From: an uncultured Roseobacter sp.
GTDB taxonomy: Bacteria; Pseudomonadota; Alphaproteobacteria; Rhodobacterales; Rhodobacteraceae
DNA length: 64,000 nucleotides
Direction: 5' to 3'
NCBI RefSeq assembly: GCF_947492555.1
Contig: NZ_CANLNE010000001.1
Location: 930,001-994,000 of the forward strand
Under the pieces are notes generated by a model. That model worked only from the letters and a program-made list of their open reading frames with translations. It made no database searches and was not told the origin of the DNA. Position numbers and translations under genes: made by a program. Each line of letters starts with the position of its first letter. Position 1 is the stretch's first letter. Positions 18,520 to 27,126 of the stretch are shown piece after piece.

Positions 18520-18837
18520 ATGCTCAAGATTGATACAGCCGCCACATGTCAAACTGTCATCACCACGTTCGAATGCTCCCCAGGCACCTGCGCCGATCTA
18601 ATGGACAAGTTGCAGGGTGCCTATCGCGACTTCATCTCACAACAGCCAGGCTTCATCGCTGCGGGTCTGCACGTTAACGACGCGCAGACGCGGATAGCCA
18701 ACTATTCGCAATGGGCGAAGCGCGAGGACTTTCAGGCGATGCTACGTAGCGAAGAAATGCGGGCACGGAACCGCGAGATTGCACAGCTTTCCACGCGCTT
18801 CGAACCGGTGATGTATGAGGTGGCGGGGGTTTTCTGA
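18520..18837 (+). CDS. Antibiotic biosynthesis monooxygenase (ABM)-domain protein
   Basis: 105 residues with the ferredoxin-like ABM fold: a first strand TVITTFECSPGTCADLMDKLQ, a middle QPGFIAAGLHVNDAQTRIANYSQWAKREDFQAML and a final FEPVMYEVAGVF. Members include quinol monooxygenases and heme-degrading enzymes as well as many uncharacterised ones. The ATG at 18520 has GGGAGGAGG about 5 nt upstream. Single gene; no neighbour suggests a substrate. Confidence 0.83.
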   Translation: MLKIDTAATCQTVITTFECSPGTCADLMDKLQGAYRDFISQQPGFIAAGLHVNDAQTRIANYSQWAKREDFQAMLRSEEMRARNREIAQLSTRFEPVMYEVAGVF

Positions 18838-19078
18838 GGGCAGTCCGGTGCTCGAAGAGCACATGACCGCTTCGTTGCCAGTGCAGCTACCTGAGGCTTG
18901 CGGGCAGAAGGTCCGCTCCTATCCTTAAATTGGCTCTGCCAGCGAGGTCCACTAGGTACGCTCCGCGCCGAGTGCCATTGGTCGTGTCGGATTCATAGTT
19001 CCATAAATGCGCCCAGGAGGTGTTGCGATCGGGCGCGGGTTAACCGCAAGCTACACCGAACTGAAGAGGTAGGCGCAT

Positions 19079-20014
19079 ATGACCACAGCTCTCTACTCAC
19101 ACGCAGATAGCCATGGACATGTCACGCCGCCGGGACACCCGGAGCGGGTCGAAAGACTGGAAGCGATCGCAGCGGCTTTGTCAGATGATCGTTTTTCAGC
19201 CCTTGATCGACGCGACGCCCCAATGGCCGACCCGTCCGAACTGCTGCGCTGCCATCCCGAGAGATATATAGCCAGGATCGAAGCTGCCATCCCCACAGAG
19301 GGAAGCCGCGCACTGGACGCCGATACACATGTCTCCCCGGGTTCTTGGGCCGCAGCCCTTCGGGCCGTCGGTGCTTCTGTTGCGGCCGTAGATGCAGTGC
19401 TTGACGGCGAAATCACAAACGCCTTTTGCGCCACACGGCCACCAGGCCATCATGCCGAAGCGGAAGAATCCATGGGCTTCTGCCTCTTTGGAAACGCGGC
19501 AATCGCTGCGAAACGCGCGCTTGATCAACACGGGCTATCCCGGGTGGCGATTGTCGACTTCGACGTACATCACGGGAACGGCACCCAGGATCTGCTTTGG
19601 GATGAAGCACGAACGCTGCTGGTAGGCAGTCACCAGATGCCACTTTGGCCTGGTACCGGTGATTGCGATGAGACCGGCGCGCATGATAACGTCATGAACC
19701 TGCCGCTCAGCCCCGGCACCGGCAGCGCCGGTTTCCGTAGGGTCTGGGAAAGGAATGGTTTGCCTGCGCTCGATTCCTTTGCACCTGAACTGATCGTAAT
19801 ATCGGCTGGGTTTGACGCCCATGAGGACGACCCTTTGGCGCAGCTTTCACTGAAGGAGGCGGATTTCGCTTGGATTACGGAAGCGCTTTGCGATCTTGCG
19901 GACACTCATGCGGATGGGCGCGTCGTTTCAACGCTTGAGGGCGGCTACGATCTGAATGCACTCGCCGCAAGTACTGCTGCGCACATAGACGTCCTGATGA
20001 GGCGCGGGCGGTAG
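19079..20014 (+). CDS. Histone-deacetylase-family hydrolase (class II-like amidohydrolase)
   Basis: 311 residues with the complete HDAC active site: RPPGHHAE (tandem His of the charge relay), DFDVHHGNGTQ (Asp and His zinc ligands), SAGFDAHEDDPL (third zinc ligand Asp) and EGGYDL near the C-terminus. Bacterial relatives deacetylate acetylpolyamines or other small amides. The ATG at 19079 follows AGAGGTAGG. It is the only metabolic-looking enzyme in the left part of the island; whether it is cargo or host background cannot be told. Confidence 0.92.
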   Translation: MTTALYSHADSHGHVTPPGHPERVERLEAIAAALSDDRFSALDRRDAPMADPSELLRCHPERYIARIEAAIPTEGSRALDADTHVSPGSWAAALRAVGASVAAVDAVLDGEITNAFCATRPPGHHAEAEESMGFCLFGNAAIAAKRALDQHGLSRVAIVDFDVHHGNGTQDLLWDEARTLLVGSHQMPLWPGTGDCDETGAHDNVMNLPLSPGTGSAGFRRVWERNGLPALDSFAPELIVISAGFDAHEDDPLAQLSLKEADFAWITEALCDLADTHADGRVVSTLEGGYDLNALAASTAAHIDVLMRRGR

Positions 20015-20348
20015 ACAGTCTCTCGGTGCTTGCTTCCCGCCTGTCGCATGGGCCGCGCGAAAGCTGGCAAACACGGCACGCATGGCACTTACCACAGTGC
20101 GCTACCGTGCAGTGCCTTCATACATGCATATGCTCCGTTCAAGGTCTAAGAGATTAATTCTTTGCGGGGCCTACCGGTTTTAGTGGCGCCAAAGCCACTG
20201 CTTTAACGAGCAATGATTATGATCCAAGCCGAGACTTCCAAAGTCCAAAGCACTTGCGGCGAATGTCCGCAAAGTGGGCTGCAACTGCGGCATTGCGGCA
20301 GCAAGTTGAGCGACCGCTTTGGGCCGCCAGGAAGGCGACCCGACATTG
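20015..20348. other. Intergenic region with a short perfect hairpin
   Basis: 334 bp. AGTGGC-GCCAAA-GCCACT (20182-20199) is a perfect 6-bp stem, too short for a convincing terminator. At 20255-20330 there is another GC-rich spacer repeat (aatgtccgcaaagtgggctgc...gctttgggccgcc). No gene. Confidence 0.3.
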
Positions 20349-20981
20349 CTAGATTTCAATGGCCTCGGCTATCGCTAGCGCATACTCCAGCTCGACGCCT
20401 AGATACCGGACGGTGCTATCCATCTTGGTGTGTCCAAGCAGAAGCTGAACCGCCCGTAAGTTGCCAGTCTTTTTGTAAATCTGGGTCACCTTTGTTCGCC
20501 TCATCGAATGCGTGCCATATGCGCTCGCCTCCAGACCGATAGATGTGCCCCAGTCGCGGACAATCCGCGCATAGTGGCGTGTCGAGATATGCAGGCGCTC
20601 ATGGAAGCGGCCAGGCCAAAGATACTCGGAGCCAACCATGAGCTCATCTTCCATCCACTTCTCGACTGATGTGCGTGTGCCTTCGGATATTTCAAATCGG
20701 ACGGGTTTCTGAGTTTTGCGTTGCAGGACGGAGGCGCGTTCCTTGATCTGACCTGATGCCATTACATCGACGACCTTCATCTTCACCAGGTCGCAGCCGC
20801 GCAGTTTGCTGTCGATCGCCATGTTGAAGAGTGCGAGGTCGCGATGGTTTTCTGCCAATTCAAGCCGAACACGGATTGCCCAGACGTGTTTTGGCTTCAG
20901 CGGCCGTTTCTGACCGACGATGCGGCCTTTGTTCCATGCAGGGCGAAGTGCTCGAATGGCCGGTAAGTTTGGTGTTTCCAT
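20349..20981 (-). CDS. Minimal tyrosine recombinase, left member of a pair
   Basis: 210 residues, essentially only the catalytic domain. All active-site residues are visible: Arg61 (SKLRGCDL), Lys89 (LQRKTQKP), His158 and Arg161 (THSMRRTK), His184 (LLGHTK) and Tyr193 (VRYLG). An arm-binding or core-binding SAM-like domain of normal size is lacking. A closely similar protein of the same length lies at 33184-33816 in the same orientation. The two bracket the convergent operon pair. It may mobilise that segment or be a cassette-type integrase; this is inferred. Confidence 0.88.
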   Translation of the reverse strand: METPNLPAIRALRPAWNKGRIVGQKRPLKPKHVWAIRVRLELAENHRDLALFNMAIDSKLRGCDLVKMKVVDVMASGQIKERASVLQRKTQKPVRFEISEGTRTSVEKWMEDELMVGSEYLWPGRFHERLHISTRHYARIVRDWGTSIGLEASAYGTHSMRRTKVTQIYKKTGNLRAVQLLLGHTKMDSTVRYLGVELEYALAIAEAIEI

Positions 20982-21210
20982 GACTGATCCTCCGATCCTC
21001 CATGCCCTCCCACAACGACAACCCGACGTTGACGAGGAACCGTAACACGGGATTGCTGCGCTGCCTCCGAGGTCGGCTCAGAGCCCTATCCACCAAGTTG
21101 CTGCAACGCAGCTGAGCGTCAGCTGTCAATCCAAGGTATCGAATGGTGATGCCAGTCAAACTGATTTACAGGGTGTCTACCTTGAAAGAAATATGTGTAG
21201 GAGTGAGTAC

Positions 21211-21468
21211 GTGAAAATAGCCCTAGGAAGCGTTGAAGGGGAAGTGCACCTTTTCTTGGACGGAGAGGGTCGTGATGAACTCATCGAATACCTTTCAGAA
21301 CTCGAATTTCCAAACGACTCCAAGTCACACGAGCACTTTCATCTTTTTTCTGAAGAATGGGGTATGGGTCAACTCACGGCGCTAAACTCACCCACCAGAG
21401 AGAAGTTCGGTCTGGCACCAGTTCATCACCTGAAGGTGTACATGCGCCCTTCAGAGGAAGATGTTTGA
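21211..21468 (+). CDS. Possible Imm32-like immunity protein
   Basis: 85 residues. The pattern of an acidic small protein with HLFLDGEGRDELIEYL, then HFHLFSEEWGMGQLT and a terminal VHHLKVYMRP resembles the Imm32 family of polymorphic-toxin immunity proteins as I remember it. GTG at 21211 is preferred: AGGAG sits 7 nt upstream (21199-21203), while ATG 21193 precedes that site. No toxin gene is adjacent. An orphan immunity gene in an island is common; the assignment is tentative. Confidence 0.55.
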   Translation: MKIALGSVEGEVHLFLDGEGRDELIEYLSELEFPNDSKSHEHFHLFSEEWGMGQLTALNSPTREKFGLAPVHHLKVYMRPSEEDV

Positions 21469-21753
21469 TGAGAGTTGGCGAGTCCTTTCAACTGCCGGGC
21501 TTTCGTTCCAACCTTGGAACGAAAGCTTCTGTCCGCGATGCGGTCATCCAGCATGCCGACATGCTGCGCTCATGGGCAATGTCCGCTATGTGGGCTGCAA
21601 CCGCAGCATCTTGAACGAGGGGCGAAGGTCCGCAATGGGCCGTCCTCGCTGGCACGGTCTGCCCTTGATCAAACTATGCTGCGCTCGATCTAATGACGGC
21701 TCTGAGCCCATCGTGTAGATTTTCTGGAATGCAGCGAAGGTCGGCTTCTGGGT

Positions 21754-21971
21754 GATTGTGTTGAAAAACTCGGAAATTTAGCACCCTGACTTTTTCGCCA
21801 AATGCCGATGTATCAGAGAAGTCCGCCCTGTTTGTGCAGAGAAGGTCACTAGCGCTCTTCGCATCGCCAAAGTAGTGTTTTGGCCGACCCCCTGGCCAAA
21901 TTTTTCGACAGGCTCTCTATGGGCAACTATTTCTCCCATTTTAGGCAAAATCAGAGTTTTTCAACACAATC
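21754..21971. mobile_element. 218-bp MITE-like element with 18-bp perfect terminal inverted repeats
   Basis: The 18-mer GATTGTGTTGAAAAACTC (21754-21771) is matched exactly in inverted orientation at 21954-21971. The interior carries no coding frame of note. Such TGTTGAAAAACTC ends occur on some transposon families, so this is either a MITE or an internally deleted insertion sequence needing a transposase from elsewhere. Confidence 0.65.
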
Positions 21972-22031
21972 GGGTAATACTAAAAAAGTGACGTATCTGG
22001 TGAAGGTTTTGCCGAAAAAAAGGTGAAGGAT

Positions 22032-22144
22032 TTCTAACTCTCATTCCTTTCAAAGGTATTGGTGGAGACAGAGACAGGTCAGATAGCATTGTAATTGCGA
22101 CGCCAAGAGACTACATAGAGATTCCAGTAGATGTGGTTTTCTGA
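22032..22144 (+). pseudogene. Possible C-terminal gene remnant
   Basis: Just right of the MITE-like element, an in-frame stretch reads LTLIPFKGIGGDRDRSDSI then VIATPRDYIEIPVDVVF and a stop at 22142-22144. There is no start codon of its own, and the frame closes upstream. It reads like the end of a protein cut off by insertion or deletion, but the family is unknown and chance cannot be excluded. Confidence 0.25.
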
Positions 22145-22546
22145 GGTCTAGGCCCATCGCTCTGCCAGAGCGGACTACAATCTTCCACCATTAAAATTCA
22201 GCTGTCACGTCCTGTCATAGGGATCTGATGTTTGAGAAGTTTGCTGATGTTGTCGAGTACGACCACATCACCTGTGACATTTGTCCATCCGTTTGTGGGG
22301 ACCGGTTCTCCCGATGACTTGCCGCCGGACAGTTGTGAGTTCTTTGAGGAAGATGAAATTACGCAAAGTCACAGCATGGTGGCGGAGCGAAAGACCTTAA
22401 CGCATCTGCCGATCCGTCGAGTCACCGGCGGGTGCCGATTGCGCTTTAACGATCATCGCGACTTAGAAATGGCCCTGACGTAAATCACGGCTGGACAAAA
22501 ACAAACAAAATAGCGAGGCGGCGCTTTCTCCGTCAAGGGATGTAAA
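22145..22546. other. Upstream region of operon arm A
   Basis: About 400 bp. A weak frame (22232-22483, 83 codons) shows no recognisable domain. The last ~30 nt before the first operon gene (CTTTCTCCGTCAAGGGATG) resemble the matching leader of arm B (CTCTCCGTCAAAGGAT), so the homology of the two arms extends into the ribosome-binding leader. Confidence 0.35.
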
Positions 22547-22900
22547 ATGACTTTTCCAGAATGGACGAAACCAGGTATTTACGGTGCTTTAGCCGGTGCG
22601 ATTGCGGTCTCTATCCTCGGCTTTACCTGGGGTGGCTGGACAACCAGCGGAAATGCTCAGGATATGGCGCAGAAACTTGCGGGCGAAAAAGTGACACTGG
22701 CGATGGTGCCAGTCTGCCTGGATATGTCAGCGGCTGACCCGGAAAGCGCAGACAAACTGGTCGTCCTTCAGGAGGCCTCTGGGTTCAACCGCCGCAAGGC
22801 TATGATGGATACGGGCTGGGCGACGCCACCGGGCTCCGACACGCCAAACCGGGAGCTCGCAGCGGCTTGTCTCGCGGGGCTTGAGCTGGATGGATCATAG
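22547..22900 (+). CDS. Small single-pass membrane protein, arm A gene 1
   Basis: 117 residues: a short N-terminus (MTFPEWTKPGIYG), one hydrophobic segment (ALAGAIAVSILGFTWGGW), then a soluble tail with LAMVPVCLDMSAADPESADKL and GWATPPGSDTPNRELAAACLAGL. This resembles a conserved alphaproteobacterial family of unknown role with the WGGW segment. The arm B gene at 31140-31493 encodes a protein of the same length and very similar sequence. Its stop overlaps the next gene by 11 nt, and the same overlap is kept in arm B, so translation is probably coupled. Confidence 0.8.
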   Translation: MTFPEWTKPGIYGALAGAIAVSILGFTWGGWTTSGNAQDMAQKLAGEKVTLAMVPVCLDMSAADPESADKLVVLQEASGFNRRKAMMDTGWATPPGSDTPNRELAAACLAGLELDGS

Positions 22901-23729
22901 GTCCGGCTTAATGATGCGACGGCCGCAGGCAGCTTGCTGGACACGTATGTTGACAGCCTTTCAAACAACGATGGCGTTATTTGTCTTCTCGATCTTTGCT
23001 TTGCTTCTCCTTGCAATGCCTGCATTTGCCCAATCCACCGGTCAGCTGATGCCCGAGAACTCCAGCGCAAAAAGCTACGGGGATGGGTGGCAATGCAATA
23101 AGGGGTATAGACCGAATGGCGACGCCTGTGCGGCAGTGATTGTGCCGGAAAATGCTTATGAGACCAACCACAGATACGGTCCCGGGTGGGAGTGTTTCCA
23201 CGGCTTTAGAAGGAGCGATGAAGGTGCCTGTGTTGAAGTGATTGTCCCCGAGGGCGGGTTTCTCGACCCCTCAGGCGAACGCTGGCATTGCCTGCGCGGA
23301 TTTCTCAAAATCGACGATACCTGTCAGGAGATTTTCCTACCGGCGAACGCCTATCTGGCGGATACGTCTTACGGGTCCGAATGGGTCTGCGCGCGCGGGT
23401 TTCGGGCCGACGGAGACGCATGTACCGCCATTGTGGTTCCGCTCAACGCCTACCTGAATACATCAAGCTATGGCCAGCCTTGGACATGTGAACGGGGTTA
23501 TTTTGAACAGGATGATCTGTGCGCAGCCGTTGTGGTCCCCGAGCATGCCTACTTCGATGATGCGACGTACGGCCAGGGGTGGAAATGCGAACGGGGATAT
23601 GCCGCGTCTGATGATAGGTGCATAGCTATAGAGGTTCCCGCAAACGCCCATCTCGACAGGTCCGGAAACCGTTGGGTATGCAACAAGAACTTCCAAAAAT
23701 CAAAAGACTTGTGCGTGCTCGACAACTGA
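22890..23729 (+). CDS. Secreted protein with seven Cys-pair repeats, arm A gene 2
   Basis: 279 residues: a signal-anchor or signal peptide (MALFVFSIFALLLLAMPAFAQ), then seven tandem units of about 32 residues. The unit pattern is P-x-N-A-Y-x4-Y-G-x2-W-x-C-x2-G-[FY]-x4-D-x-C-x2-[IV]-x-V. Each unit has exactly two Cys, suggesting one disulfide per repeat in the periplasm or outside the cell. ATG 22890 (MDHRSG) is chosen because arm B starts at the equivalent ATG (MDHKSK) with the same 11-nt overlap. I know no named function. The repeat could be a ligand-binding or surface-structure module. Confidence 0.8.
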   Translation: MDHRSGLMMRRPQAACWTRMLTAFQTTMALFVFSIFALLLLAMPAFAQSTGQLMPENSSAKSYGDGWQCNKGYRPNGDACAAVIVPENAYETNHRYGPGWECFHGFRRSDEGACVEVIVPEGGFLDPSGERWHCLRGFLKIDDTCQEIFLPANAYLADTSYGSEWVCARGFRADGDACTAIVVPLNAYLNTSSYGQPWTCERGYFEQDDLCAAVVVPEHAYFDDATYGQGWKCERGYAASDDRCIAIEVPANAHLDRSGNRWVCNKNFQKSKDLCVLDN

Positions 23730-23825
23730 ACACTCACCGAGCAGGACCACGACCACTCCGGCTTCAAATCGCGGCACCCATGGCAGTGATGTCTTTTGTG
23801 CCGGTCATCCTAAAGGACCCTAAAC

Positions 23826-25025
23826 ATGGAACCCGACCTCAAGGCGGTGGACACCATCCAACGGAATGTCAACGGCGTGCAAGCGTCCCCATCAGCGCAA
23901 AACGAAAGCACGCAATCCAATACTGTAGCTCAGCCGATCATCCCCCCCAGTGCCATTGTCTACTGCGAGGGCAATTTCGCCAAAATTGATGGCAAGACGG
24001 CAAACGGCCTCGTGCGTCATTCAGAAGCCTACCGGATCCTATCAGTCATCGACAGTACCCACGGTGGGCAGGACAGCGGGCTGGTTCTTGACGATGCGAT
24101 GAACAACATACCGGTCTTCAATGATCTGAATGCGGCTCTCGTCCATGAGGCGCTGATCCCTGATACGCTCATCTACGGGATGGCACCCTCGACAGGGAAA
24201 ATCTCACCATCTGATCGGAGCGTCATTCTGGATGCCATAGCACTTGGTTTGAACATCGTCAGTGGTTTACATGAATATTTAAGCGACGACCCTGAAATCG
24301 CTACCGCCGCTTCCCAACGGGATGTCACCATTCGCGACATACGAAAACCCAAGCCAAGCAAAGACATGCGACTGTTTGATGGCAGCGTAGCAGGGGTGGA
24401 AGCTCTGCGTGTTGCGGTTCTCGGGACCGATTGCGCCATTGGCAAGCGGACGACGGCGACAGTGCTGGCACGTGCGCTGAACGCAAAGGGCATCAAAACG
24501 GTGCTTGTTGGCACGGGCCAGACGGGTTTGATGCAGGGCGCAAAATACGGTGTGGCAATGGACGCCGTGCCGCCGCAGTTCTGCTGTGGCGAGCTTGAGG
24601 GTGCGATTGTTGCCGCCTCGGACGGTGAACGGCCTGACGTGATCCTTATCGAGGGTCAGGGCGCGCTAAGCCACCCGGCCTTTTGCACCTCCGCTTTTAT
24701 ATTGCGGGGCAGCCAACCCGATGCGGTCATCCTTCAGCACGCGCCCAAACGCGCCCATCGCTGCGATTTTCCGAATATGCCGATGCCCACCCCTGCGAGT
24801 GAGATTGCCCTTATCGAAGCGTTTGCCGATACGAGGGTTATCGGCGTCACACTCAATCATGAAGGGATGTCCGAAGCCGAAATTACGGACGCTATCGCAG
24901 CACAATCTGAAAAACTTGGATTGCCTGTGACCGATGCGTTAAGCCGACCGGCAGCGCATTTGCTCGCCATGCTCGTTGCCGCGTATCCGGGCCTGCAGGA
25001 AAAAACGCCTGTGGCTGCGGTATGA
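23826..25025 (+). CDS. DUF1611 P-loop protein (DgcN-like D-glutamate N-acetyltransferase family), arm A gene 3
   Basis: 399 residues. After a ~40-residue variable N-terminus, the DUF1611 core starts at IVYCEGNFAKIDGKTANGLVRH. A P-loop-like LGTDCAIGKRTTA lies near residues 198-210, followed by VLVGTGQTGLMQG, IEGQGALSHPAF and QHAPKRAHRCDFPNMPMPT. A characterised member, DgcN, N-acetylates D-glutamate in a catabolic route; others are uncharacterised. AAAGGA precedes the ATG by 8 nt. The stop overlaps the racemase start (ATGA). Arm B has a copy at 29062-30252. Pairing with an amino-acid racemase supports a role with D-amino acids, but the substrate is inferred. Confidence 0.83.
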   Translation: MEPDLKAVDTIQRNVNGVQASPSAQNESTQSNTVAQPIIPPSAIVYCEGNFAKIDGKTANGLVRHSEAYRILSVIDSTHGGQDSGLVLDDAMNNIPVFNDLNAALVHEALIPDTLIYGMAPSTGKISPSDRSVILDAIALGLNIVSGLHEYLSDDPEIATAASQRDVTIRDIRKPKPSKDMRLFDGSVAGVEALRVAVLGTDCAIGKRTTATVLARALNAKGIKTVLVGTGQTGLMQGAKYGVAMDAVPPQFCCGELEGAIVAASDGERPDVILIEGQGALSHPAFCTSAFILRGSQPDAVILQHAPKRAHRCDFPNMPMPTPASEIALIEAFADTRVIGVTLNHEGMSEAEITDAIAAQSEKLGLPVTDALSRPAAHLLAMLVAAYPGLQEKTPVAAV

Positions 25026-26143
25026 GCACTCCTCGCATAGAAGTGGATCTGCGCAAGATACGTCACAATACTAAGACAGTTGTTGAGCGGCTGAAGACGC
25101 GTGGCATCAGTGTCACTGGAGTGACCAAAGCAGTGTGTGGACATCCTGCCGTCGCTCAGGCCATGCTGGACGGTGGCGCTCTGGGTCTTTCAGAGGCGCG
25201 CCTCAGCAACGTGCAGAGGTTGCGCACAGCCGGTCTGACAAGCCCGATTACATTGATCCGAACACCGCTGCTGAGCCAAGCCAATGAGGTCGTACAACTC
25301 TGCGAGGCAAGCTACAACACAGAGCCAGTTGTGATCGCAGCCTTGGCCGCTGCCGCGATCCGGGAAAACACGACTCATGGCATTATCCTGATGGTCGAGA
25401 TGGGCGATCTGCGTGAAGGGATACTGCCGGAGAACTTGGCCACAATTGCACGACACGTCATGAATATGCCCGGTGTTGCGTTGAAAGGTATCGGGTCAAA
25501 CTTTGCCTGCCTCAGTGGAATAGCCCCCAATGCAAGCAAAATGGCAGCTCTCTGCGACCTGGCGACGGAAACCGAAGGGGCATGTGGCCCTTTCCTCAAA
25601 ACGGTATCTGGTGGCGGTTCCGCTAGTTTGCCCTGGGCGCTCGGGGGGCAATCGACTGGTCGCATCAACGATCTGAGGCTGGGGGAAGCCATACTTCTAG
25701 GCGTTGATCCGGTTACAGGAGATCAGATAGGCGGCCTCTATAAGAGTGCATTCACACTTGTCGCTGAAGTTATTGAGACCGATACAAAGCCGGTATTTCC
25801 ACCCGCCAACTGTGTCGATCCGGTTTTGGTAAGACTTCGTCTTGTCCCGGAGAGTGGGTACACCACACGTCTGCTCCTCGCCATTGGGCATCAAGACACG
25901 GATGTTTCGGGGCTTTCGATGCCTTCCGGACACTCATTTGTCGGCGCAACAAGCGATCATCTTGTCATTTGTACAAGCGGCTCACCGCTACCGGTCGGAA
26001 CCGAGATGAGATTTCAGATAAACTATAGCGCGTTGATGCATGCCATGGCCGCACCCGACATCGAAACAATGCTGCTCTCGGACCGGTCCCCAAAGACATC
26101 GCGAAACATCCAAGGTACAAGCAAAGACCTGGCGTTGGTTTGA
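25022..26143 (+). CDS. Orr-like PLP-dependent amino-acid racemase, arm A gene 4
   Basis: 373 residues of the alanine/ornithine-racemase family with the alanine-racemase N-terminal PLP barrel. Lys36 in GVTKAVCGHP is the expected Schiff-base lysine. Family blocks follow: IILMVEMGDLREGI, GIGSNFACLSGIAP, SGGGSASLPWALGG, INDLRLGEAILLG, LAIGHQDTD and GATSDHLVI. Cytosolic. It would interconvert L and D forms of an amino acid. The start overlaps the DUF1611 stop by 4 nt. The arm B copy (27944-29065) has the same length and is roughly 70 percent identical by eye, with the active-site blocks conserved, so both are probably active. Confidence 0.87.
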   Translation: MSTPRIEVDLRKIRHNTKTVVERLKTRGISVTGVTKAVCGHPAVAQAMLDGGALGLSEARLSNVQRLRTAGLTSPITLIRTPLLSQANEVVQLCEASYNTEPVVIAALAAAAIRENTTHGIILMVEMGDLREGILPENLATIARHVMNMPGVALKGIGSNFACLSGIAPNASKMAALCDLATETEGACGPFLKTVSGGGSASLPWALGGQSTGRINDLRLGEAILLGVDPVTGDQIGGLYKSAFTLVAEVIETDTKPVFPPANCVDPVLVRLRLVPESGYTTRLLLAIGHQDTDVSGLSMPSGHSFVGATSDHLVICTSGSPLPVGTEMRFQINYSALMHAMAAPDIETMLLSDRSPKTSRNIQGTSKDLALV

Positions 26144-26192
26144 AACGCCTCGCTCAAACATGCGAATTCGAAGCACCTAAGGAGATTGACCA

Positions 26193-26426
26193 TTGCCCAA
26201 GCTGACGAAAACTACCCTGTTTAAAGCATTTGATCCCCAACCGGAAACAACGATGGACAAGACAACGCGTGTCGTCAGGGAAATAATCGACGAAGAAGCA
26301 CAGCAAAGACAAGTTAAGATCGCCCGGCTTCGCACTGCCCGGCTCGAGAGGGAAGCGAACACCCCTACAGATGCCGCCTCTGCAACGGAGAAAAAACACG
26401 CATCCAAAGTCGCCAAAAAGGGATGA
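26193..26426 (+). CDS. Small charged protein with TTG start, arm A gene 5
   Basis: 77 residues, very rich in Lys, Arg, Glu and Thr, predicted helical (DKTTRVVREIIDEEAQQRQ then VKIARLRTARLEREAN). Translation starts at TTG 26193 with AAGGAG 8 nt upstream. Arm B has a 63-residue counterpart using the same TTG start and the same AAGGAG spacing, and conserving KLTKT near the N-terminus, which argues that it is a real gene. The function is unknown; it could be a nucleic-acid-binding or regulatory peptide. Confidence 0.6.
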   Translation: MPKLTKTTLFKAFDPQPETTMDKTTRVVREIIDEEAQQRQVKIARLRTARLEREANTPTDAASATEKKHASKVAKKG

Positions 26427-26569
26427 CACCGCCGCTGATCCCCTGCTCTCTATTTGCCGCCAAACCTGGCAATTCATAATCTGGTTATGCGAGAAGCAAA
26501 CAAATAGGTTTCCGCCTCACGTCTCTCCCGACCTTCGCAACCGTTCCCACTCTTTCCGAGGAAGCGTCT

Positions 26570-26851
26570 ATGACAGATTCAGACAAGAACGCAGTAAAGG
26601 TTCACTACATCTGCCAGACATATGTTGAGAAGACAGTAGGGCGCGATGGTCAAGTAGCCCTGAAAATTGACAAGCAATTTGAGCATTCAACAGCGTCGGA
26701 AGCGCAAAACAGAGCGGAAAGAGAAGTCCGATCCGAAACGTGCGCGGGTGCCGATGCCTACATGGTCAGCGAAGACCCGAACAGCGGCGAAGTCGGATCA
26801 CCAAGTTTCCTTGTAAGGCTTGGCAATGTTCCAGAATTTGATGAATTCTAA
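26570..26851 (+). CDS. Small conserved protein, arm A gene 6
   Basis: 93 residues with the conserved blocks VKVHYICQTYVE, GRDGQVALKIDKQFEHSTA and CAGADAYMVSEDPNSGEVG, ending FLVRLGNVPEFDEF. It has two Cys and no signal peptide. AGGAAG lies about 5 nt before the ATG. Arm B holds a close homologue of equal length (27316-27597), and conservation between the arms supports coding. The alternating strand pattern suggests a small alpha/beta domain. I do not recognise the family. Confidence 0.7.
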   Translation: MTDSDKNAVKVHYICQTYVEKTVGRDGQVALKIDKQFEHSTASEAQNRAEREVRSETCAGADAYMVSEDPNSGEVGSPSFLVRLGNVPEFDEF

Positions 26852-26979
26852 GGCTTTTTAATTGGACTAGTTTCGACCCATAATACCGCACCTCGAATGT
26901 AACACAGCGTCTCCCTAAACACGCGTCTTTGCTAGCAGTCCAAAAGACTTTTTCGACAAGGTCTCTTCTACGAAGTTGG

Positions 26980-27000
26980 GCTTTTTGCACTGCAAAAAGC
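26980..27000. terminator. Possible bidirectional terminator between convergent operons
   Basis: GCTTTTTGC-ACT-GCAAAAAGC is a perfect 9-bp stem with a 3-nt loop near the axis of the inverted duplication. The T and A runs lie inside the stem rather than after it, so it is not a textbook intrinsic terminator, but the position suits one. Confidence 0.35.
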
Positions 27001-27090
27001 GGCCATTGGCGCAACGAAAGCGAAATGGTGCTTTGTCCGCACATCGGACCTTCGACGCCGATCTCTCAACGGCAGCTCTGCGGACGAAGC

Positions 27091-27126
27091 GGACTTGTGC
27101 AGTTGCAGCTATTGCTGACGCAGCAT
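27091..27126. repeat. 36-bp dispersed repeat, copy 1
   Basis: The 36 bases starting GGACTTGTGCAGTTGCAGCT recur at 38911-38946 with one mismatch (T to C at the 14th base). The flanks also share traces (TTGCAG..., TTGCCGC). Non-coding in both places. Confidence 0.7.

Noticed and set aside
22890-23729. Tandem repeats as a possible CRISPR or DNA satellite
   Set aside because: The repetition is at protein level inside a coding frame with a signal peptide; the DNA units are not near-identical and lack spacer structure.
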